Origin: Ecdyonurus torrentis
Lineage: Eukaryota; Arthropoda; Insecta; Ephemeroptera; Heptageniidae
NCBI GenBank assembly: GCA_949318235.1
Contig: OX439133.1
Coordinates: 21,823,447-21,887,446, forward strand
Length of the DNA stretch: 64,000 bases
Reading direction: 5' to 3'
Shown here piece by piece: positions 58,211 to 64,000 of this stretch. Position numbers and translations under genes: made by a program. The notes under the pieces are model-generated. The model saw nothing but the letters and a program-made list of their open reading frames with translations. It was not told the DNA's origin and searched no databases. Position 1 is the stretch's first letter. The number at the start of each line of letters is the position of its first letter.

Positions 58211-61135
58211 TTATAAATTATCAAGAAAGAATTTTTTCATATTAAATTTCGTTTCATTTTTATTTGCAAAACTTTTTAATTCTGATGGAATTTGATTCCA
58301 TAATTTAGGAAGTAAAAATTTTTTTGTCCTTTCAGTGAATCTATTTACAATTCTTGGTACAAATAAAGGATTGGTCACTGCTGTTCTGGTACTATAAATA
58401 TGAGTTCTCGGTATACCATGAGAATTTTCAAAATAATTTTCACAAATAAAAGAACATTTAAACATTTCTTCTATTGGCAATATCTTAAAGTACTTAAAAT
58501 ATTCAAGATCACTTTTTAGCTTATTTCCTTTTTTTAAAATTTTTAATATTCTTATTTGCATTTTTTTCAATTCCCATAATTTACCTGATTTAGTACAACC
58601 ATAAGATAATAAACCGTATAATATATGTGGATGTACAAAAGAAAAATATAATTGTCTCATCGTCTGTTCATTCACATATGATCTTACTGTTTTTAATTTA
58701 AAAATTGCAGATCTCAATTTATTTAACAGTTGCATAATATGCAAATCCCAATCAAATGTTTGATCAATAATAGCTCCTAAGTAATTATAATTATTTACTT
58801 GTTCTACAAACTCACAATTACAATTTAAAGTAAAATTATGTAAACACTTATTAGTATGAGCTCTTAATTGAATATTTTGCATAGTATATGTATACTTATT
58901 AAAAATGTGCATAACTTTTGTTTTTTTCCTATTAATTAATATTTTCCTATCATGCGACCATTCCAAAACTGAATCAAAATCATTTTGTAACATTTTATTT
59001 GCAACTTCAAAGTTACTATGAGCCGCTATCATAAGTAAATCATCGGCAAACATTTTTGCTTTACAATATTTTAATAAATTAAAAATTTTGTTAACATAAA
59101 TTATAAAGAATTTAGCACTTAAGACCCCTCCTTGTATTATACCGCATTTTATTATTTTAATTTCACTTACAATATTTTTAATTTTGACAGCAACTTGTCT
59201 ATTTTTTATAATATTCGCAATTAACATTAATGTTGGTCCTCGTATTCCAATTTCTTCTAAATCTTTTAACAATAAGTCATGGTCTATAGTGTCAAATGCT
59301 TTGGAATAATCAACAAATAAACAAAGAACATGATGCCCTTTTTCTAATTCTTCATTTATAAAATTGGAAACATCATATAGACATTTTGCTGTACCCTTTT
59401 TTTTTTGATAGGCATATTGATTTTTATTTATAATATTGAATTCTTCTAAATAATCAGACAATAATAATTCAATATGTTTTTGTATAAATTTATCAACAAA
59501 AGCAGATACAGCAACTGGTCTAAAATTATTATATAGTTTATGATCCCCACCTTTATAAATTGGCCTTATCAATGATAATTTTAGATTATCAGGATATACT
59601 GAGCTTTCAATACACATATTTGTTAATCTTATTAAATATTGAATTAATGATTCGCCACCAAATAAAATATCCTGAACACCTATATTATCATGACCTGGTC
59701 CTTTTTTCTTACTTAATAAATTAATAATATAAACTGCTCGTTTCTCATTTAATTTTGGTAGATACATTGATTGTAAATTACTATTAAATTTAAGCGAATT
59801 TTCACTTAATATTAAATTACAATTAATCTTTACATCTTCAATTGAATTTACAAAATGATTTACAAAATTATTAGCAATATCTTTGATAGAACTTACATCA
59901 GACATATATTTAATAATAATATTATCAATATTAAGATTTTCTTTCCCTAATATTTGATTAATAAAACACCAAGATTTTCTTATATCACCAGCAATTTCAA
60001 CAAATTTAGAATGATAATAATTATTTTTTTCTTTATTTATTAAAAAATTTATTTTGTTTCTTAATTTTTTATATCTAATTCTATATTCAGGCATATGTAA
60101 TGAGTTTTTAAATTTTTGAAAATATTTGTCTCTATCTTTCATAAGAAATTTTATTTCATCAGTACACCACACATTATTTAATCTTCTATTCTTGCTATTT
60201 AATAATTTTTCACTTTCACATTTATCACTTATATTTCGAAAAACTGTTACAATATGATTATATAATTCATTTGGACAATTAATATTATTACATATACTCC
60301 AATCATAATTACAAATCATATTTCTGAATTTTTTTAAATTTTTAATTTTTACTTTTTCATTACAATTATTATTAATTAAATTAGTACTCAATATACAACC
60401 AGTCATATAATGATCGGTGATTTTACTTTTAATTATAAAACTATTATCAATTTCAAACAAATTATTTAATTTAACAAAAATATGATCAATACAAGTAGCT
60501 GAATAATTTCCTAGTATTGTACATTCCTCCCTTGTAACATCATTAACAATTTTTAGATAACCATATTTTGCCATTTTATTTTCATATTTTTGTACAATAT
60601 TATCATTTTGATCTAACAAATTTAAATTTATATCACCTAAAATCACACAATTACTTTCATTATTTTTTAAAATACAATCTTTTAATTCTTTTATGAATAA
60701 AAGTTTGTTAGAACCTGGAGGTCTATAAATATTATACAGCATTAAATTATTATTCAACTTTAGACTTAAAACCTCCGCATTAATAAATTTTATATCAATA
60801 ATTTTAGCATCAAATTTCTTATTAACAAACACTAAAACACCACCACCTTTATTTTCTTCTCTACTTTTTACAAATTTATCAAAATTAATTAAATTATAAA
60901 CCTTTATTTCATGATCAAAAATATAAATTTCAGTCAACACAATAATATCAATATTCTCAACATTTTTATTAACATAAGCTAAAAAATTATTAAAATTTTT
61001 TCTTATAGAACGTATGTTTTGATGAACAATAATAACATTATTATTTTTCTTTTTCTTATCAATAAAAATATCATTTAAATCATTTTTTACTTCACAATTT
61101 ACATAATCAAAATTAAAATTTAGGGACTCTTCCAT
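58211..61135 (-). CDS. LINE ORF2: AP-type endonuclease plus reverse transcriptase, 974 aa
   Basis: This is the retrotransposon polymerase: it nicks target DNA and copies the element RNA onto the nick (target-primed reverse transcription, known for the family). Residues 34-245 form the exonuclease-endonuclease-phosphatase domain, with the expected N40 in HQNIRS, E69 in VLTE, Y137-R138 in YRPP, D168 and N170 in GDIN, D217-H218 in CIDHIF and D241-H242 in ITDH. The reverse transcriptase covers about 515-770, with SLIRPIYKGG, NFRPVAV, D609 in LFVDYSKAFD, GIIQGGVLS (usually PQGSVLGP) and the catalytic FADD at 696-699. The tail carries the LWNQIPSELKSF motif common in CR1/Jockey proteins. I see no RNase H domain. 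The ATG lies 38 bases after the ORF1 stop, so translation probably needs reinitiation. Codon use is extremely A/T-biased and asparagine/lysine-rich, more so than ORF1. Confidence 0.95.
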   Translation of the reverse strand: MEESLNFNFDYVNCEVKNDLNDIFIDKKKKNNNVIIVHQNIRSIRKNFNNFLAYVNKNVENIDIIVLTEIYIFDHEIKVYNLINFDKFVKSREENKGGGVLVFVNKKFDAKIIDIKFINAEVLSLKLNNNLMLYNIYRPPGSNKLLFIKELKDCILKNNESNCVILGDINLNLLDQNDNIVQKYENKMAKYGYLKIVNDVTREECTILGNYSATCIDHIFVKLNNLFEIDNSFIIKSKITDHYMTGCILSTNLINNNCNEKVKIKNLKKFRNMICNYDWSICNNINCPNELYNHIVTVFRNISDKCESEKLLNSKNRRLNNVWCTDEIKFLMKDRDKYFQKFKNSLHMPEYRIRYKKLRNKINFLINKEKNNYYHSKFVEIAGDIRKSWCFINQILGKENLNIDNIIIKYMSDVSSIKDIANNFVNHFVNSIEDVKINCNLILSENSLKFNSNLQSMYLPKLNEKRAVYIINLLSKKKGPGHDNIGVQDILFGGESLIQYLIRLTNMCIESSVYPDNLKLSLIRPIYKGGDHKLYNNFRPVAVSAFVDKFIQKHIELLLSDYLEEFNIINKNQYAYQKKKGTAKCLYDVSNFINEELEKGHHVLCLFVDYSKAFDTIDHDLLLKDLEEIGIRGPTLMLIANIIKNRQVAVKIKNIVSEIKIIKCGIIQGGVLSAKFFIIYVNKIFNLLKYCKAKMFADDLLMIAAHSNFEVANKMLQNDFDSVLEWSHDRKILINRKKTKVMHIFNKYTYTMQNIQLRAHTNKCLHNFTLNCNCEFVEQVNNYNYLGAIIDQTFDWDLHIMQLLNKLRSAIFKLKTVRSYVNEQTMRQLYFSFVHPHILYGLLSYGCTKSGKLWELKKMQIRILKILKKGNKLKSDLEYFKYFKILPIEEMFKCSFICENYFENSHGIPRTHIYSTRTAVTNPLFVPRIVNRFTERTKKFLLPKLWNQIPSELKSFANKNETKFNMKKFFLDNL

Positions 61136-61173
61136 ATAAAAAAAACAAAATTAAACTAACATTTCAATTCACA

Positions 61174-62172
61174 TTAGAATGGAACTCCTGGCATACGTCG
61201 ATCAAAATCATCATCACATTTTATTCTTATAGTACCTGTATCTTCAGTTTTCTTTGCCAATATTTTTCCATCCTTGACCCACACAAACTTCCACCCTCTC
61301 ATTTTAGCAGCTGTGCGAGTTTTGTAGAATAATCTTTTCAATTCTGGAGTCAGATGTTCACAAACAAATAACTTGTCTTCCTTTGCATTACCTTGAACTT
61401 TGCCTATTGTAAGATTACGTGTTTTACTTCTGTCAAGCCACACTCTCCTCGCCTCAGTTGATTTGAACTTGACCACAACAATAGGTGGTATGCCTTGTTT
61501 ACGTACATTCTTTGGGTTAGCATACACGCGATAACAGTCTTCAACTGATTGTGCAGCAGAAGGAGCGCCAATAACTTTGGCCACACTCTCTATCACATCA
61601 CGCGTGTTCTCTCCCGTAGTCACTGGCATTCCATGAATTTCAATGTTCATAGACAATCTCTCTTGCTCAAGTTCTTGCACTCTAACATTTAGTTCAGATA
61701 CTTCATTATCCTTCTTAATCACTTTTTCTTTTAGTTCATTAATTTCATTACTCATTTTTTTAAATAATTTATCTTGATTATCAAATCTCTCCAGTAAATC
61801 ATCATATTTCTTTGACAAAAAATCGGTGCTTTCTTTTAAATCTTTGATTACAGAGGTATCTTGTTCAATCTTATCTACTTTATCAAGTCTTTTATCTACT
61901 TTATCAAGTCTTTTATTTATATCCTCAAGTAAATCAAACAATGATTTCTCACCTTTCTTTTCCTCATCTTCACTTGCATCTGAAAGTATGTCTTTTTTTT
62001 CTTGTTTACACTTAAGACAGAGCCATTTAGGTTTCCTCCCTGGTTTATTTGGCTCTACTTTTGTCTCAAGTTTAATGCACCCATTATGTGCATAGCACAA
62101 TTTGCAACCATTACATAAAATCTTCTCTTCATTCACTTGAAATCCTTTTTTACATATCACACACGACGACAT
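61174..62172 (-). CDS. LINE ORF1: PHD-type zinc finger, coiled coil and FP25K/L1-ORF1-like RNA-binding protein, 332 aa
   Basis: This is the probable nucleic-acid-binding chaperone of the retrotransposon particle. The N-terminus is a PHD-like finger with C4, C7, C20, C23, H29, C32, C52 and C55. It is followed by an acidic linker (DASEDEEKK) and a long heptad-rich helix at about 75-180, inside which KRLDKVD is repeated twice back to back. After NIEIHGMP (about 185) comes an RRM-like and C-terminal domain (VVVKFKS, FVCEHLTPELKRLFYKTR, GWKFVWVKDGKI). That domain resembles both vertebrate-type L1 ORF1 and the baculovirus FP25K family; the resemblance is recognised from motifs, not searched. The start ATG is the first in frame after the 5' UTR, in the context AAAATGT. 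The protein is less A/T-biased than ORF2. Confidence 0.9.
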   Translation of the reverse strand: MSSCVICKKGFQVNEEKILCNGCKLCYAHNGCIKLETKVEPNKPGRKPKWLCLKCKQEKKDILSDASEDEEKKGEKSLFDLLEDINKRLDKVDKRLDKVDKIEQDTSVIKDLKESTDFLSKKYDDLLERFDNQDKLFKKMSNEINELKEKVIKKDNEVSELNVRVQELEQERLSMNIEIHGMPVTTGENTRDVIESVAKVIGAPSAAQSVEDCYRVYANPKNVRKQGIPPIVVVKFKSTEARRVWLDRSKTRNLTIGKVQGNAKEDKLFVCEHLTPELKRLFYKTRTAAKMRGWKFVWVKDGKILAKKTEDTGTIRIKCDDDFDRRMPGVPF

Positions 62173-62242
62173 TTTTATTTCACTTTTTCAGCACAATATA
62201 CAGTAGTATACGACGGAGCAAACACCAAACACAACCTCTCTC

Positions 62243-62281
62243 TCCGAAGTCCACTACTTCTATTCCGAAGTCCACTACTTC
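62243..62281 (-). repeat. Tandem 18-bp unit at the 5' end of the LINE
   Basis: The 18-bp unit GAAGTAGTGGACTTCGGA (minus strand) occurs twice with a 21-bp period, directly upstream of a purine-rich GAGAGAGAG stretch and about 75 bases before ORF1. Each unit contains the self-complementary pair GAAGT/ACTTC. Tandem 5' repeats often carry the internal promoter of LINEs, and I infer the element starts here because the sequence beyond 62281 returns to plain AT-rich DNA. Confidence 0.6.
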
Positions 62282-63055
62282 ATGTATTATGATTTGATTT
62301 CTCTATGTAAATGTAATAGTAAAGAAGAAAAAAAAAGTTGTGGTGAATTTATTTTACTTTTTACATTTGTAGGGAAGAAAATACACTTCAAATAAAGGTT
62401 AGCTTATTAAAATTAAAGACAACATGTAATTATTGTGTACAAATTTTTTGGGAAAAAATAGAAATAATTTTATGAATGAAACAATATTACAATTTTGGTT
62501 TTAAAATGCTGTTCAATGAATTGATTAAAAATTACAAGTAGCGTAAGTACTTTTTTTTTTTTTTTTTTTTTTTTTAATTAAGATTCTAATAATAGAAAAA
62601 ATGGCAAATAAAATATCTGATAAATTTATCATTTCATGACAAAAAACATAAAAAAAGTATCAATTATTTTCTATCACACTTTTACACGAAATGTAAACTA
62701 TAATAATAGTTATTAAAAATAAAATAAAATAATAATAATAATACCAACTATATGTAATTGATTAAAAAAAAAAGACGGAACAAAAGACGGAATAAGGAAT
62801 AAACAGACGGAAAAAAGGAAGTATTATACAGTTGAAGTTAGGATTTAAATAATATTATTATTATTTACTTTTTTTTACCTAAAAATTGTAAACAGAGACA
62901 AAAAAGTGTTAATAAAAACAAAAGTAAAAAAAGAATACTCGTTTTCTAGGAAGAGTTTGTCAAAAATTATAATAATGGAAAACACTTCTTTTTATGATAA
63001 TAAGCTATTATTCTCTCGAAAATAAAGACAAGCATTATATTTTATGACTTAATTC

Positions 63056-63091
<36 letters not shown>

Positions 63092-64000
63092 ACATATTTT
63101 TACTAAGTATGCCAAATGTATAAACACAAATTTCTGCATAATTCACAATACACAACAAAATAAAGTTTTTATATAATATGACTCATTTCAAAATGCTTTT
63201 ATAAATAAAACAAAAATATTATTTTCACTTCACATAAAATATTTTATTGGCAAATACTCATAGTATTTTTCTCTACTATACTACTAACCTAAAGAAAAAA
63301 TATGGGTCATATAAATAAATTGAAAACGGCATGGATTTATCAAAAGGAAAATTTTCTTATTTCATTGTTTAAAGAAAAAAGTGTTAAATACTTAAATGTT
63401 AGAAATAATATTTTCTTTAAATATCCGTGTAAAATACTTTTTTATGTATGTTATTATTTTTAGAGGTAAATAAATATGCATGAAAATTAAGAAATATGTT
63501 GATAAAATTAAAAAAATAATAATAATAATAATAAACTTTAGTCTAATTTATTGTTTGATTTTTTTTAGCAAAAAAGGAAATTCGATAAAAAAATAATAAT
63601 CGAAAAATTTATATTTAATTATTTATGCAATATTAATTAGTTAATTAATTACAAATAAACTAAGCGTTTTATTAAAAATTATACGATTATATAATAAAAT
63701 TAAAATATGTATCAATATTTAACACAAAACCTTTAATTTATTTTTAAAAATTAATCTGTATTTCACTCGTATTTGCTTACTCTCCATAAAATACATCTGT
63801 AAAGAATACTGTGTAAAATTTACATTGTGTAGAAATATACAATTATCCAAGTCACAGCAATATTAATTGATTTTGTGATTGAAATAGGAACTTAAAGGCT
63901 TTAAAACGCAAATTGTACATTATAGATTAAAGGTTAATTAAAATGAAGCAAATTACCAACCGACAATTACATTATATTGATAAAAAAAAATGCATTAAAA
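62282..64000. other. AT-rich flank of the LINE, no gene seen
   Basis: T-runs at about 62551 and 63060; AT content is extreme; no repeat family recognised. Confidence 0.55.

Larger units (their letters stand above)
57908..62281 (-). mobile_element. Apparently full-length non-LTR retrotransposon (LINE, CR1/Jockey-like)
   Basis: This minus-strand LINE has a 5' UTR with a short tandem repeat, then ORF1, a 38-base gap, ORF2, and a roughly 300-base 3' UTR ending in an A-tract, seen as T-runs on the plus strand. Both ORFs are open from ATG to stop with no internal frameshift, so this is a recent or possibly active copy. I place the 3' end at the outer T-run (57908-57933), because a hairpin-bearing 3' UTR lies between it and an inner T-run (58101-58125). 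The inner run could instead be the true tail. I found no clean target-site duplication: the flanks share only a few bases. The domain set (PHD finger plus FP25K/L1-like ORF1; endonuclease plus reverse transcriptase ORF2; C-terminal LWNQIPSEL-like motif) suggests the CR1 or Jockey group. The clade is an inference and needs a tree. Confidence 0.9.

Overview
The window is very AT-rich, intron-poor-looking animal nuclear DNA. It has long (AT)n, (AG)n and (TG)n microsatellites, dozens of A/T homopolymer runs of 20 bp or more, GTAAG-type splice donors, a CR1/Jockey-type non-LTR retrotransposon, and many short inverted-repeat transposons. This fits an AT-rich invertebrate. An arthropod is my first guess because of TCAGT-type initiator candidates and the transposon mix, but a cnidarian or another invertebrate is not excluded. 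I see no bacterial operons, rRNA, tRNA, CRISPR array or phage genes.

The only large intact coding region is a LINE on the minus strand (about 57.9-62.3 kb). ORF1 is a PHD-type zinc finger, a coiled coil and an FP25K/L1-ORF1-like domain. ORF2 is an endonuclease plus reverse transcriptase with its catalytic residues in place. Host genes are nearly absent. The best one is a 67-codon first coding exon on the minus strand (13304 down to 13104), with a strong Kozak context and a GTAAGT donor. A second, weaker donor-bounded open segment lies at 16.94-17.02 kb, and a TATA plus initiator promoter candidate lies near 54.26 kb.

Most of the rest is a non-autonomous DNA transposon landscape. (a) Family A is a roughly 280-330 bp element with AGGGTGTATGC-like ends and a conserved subterminal hairpin; there are about 15 whole or broken copies. 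(b) Three families flanked by TTAA: a fully palindromic one (31.5 and 46.7 kb), a roughly 340 bp one (35.1, 45.0 and 55.2 kb), and a 392 bp one that has jumped into another copy of itself at 48.9-49.6 kb. (c) A CACGGA-ended family has copies at 10.0, 23.8, 26.7 and 39.4 kb. (d) A hAT-like 1.87 kb composite (32.3-34.2 kb) sits inside a family A copy. (e) Foldback elements lie at 40.5 kb (perfect 9-bp target duplication) and 40.8 kb. (f) Several long inverted repeats have no assigned superfamily (13.7, 23.9, 39.2, 43.1, 52.6 and 52.8 kb).

By region: 0-13 kb holds microsatellites, two family A copies and unique AT-rich DNA. 13-14.8 kb holds the gene exon, its possible promoter and a 1.07 kb inverted repeat. 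15-28 kb is mostly unique AT-rich DNA with a few MITEs. 28-37 kb is a dense nest of transposons. 37-49.7 kb holds foldbacks, MITEs and the self-nested TTAA element. 50-57 kb holds microsatellites, an inverted duplication and a promoter-like stretch. 57.9-62.3 kb is the LINE, and 62.3-64 kb is featureless AT-rich DNA. I found no new multigene system. The most informative material is the structural record of transposition: empty-site evidence, target duplications and arm homogenisation.
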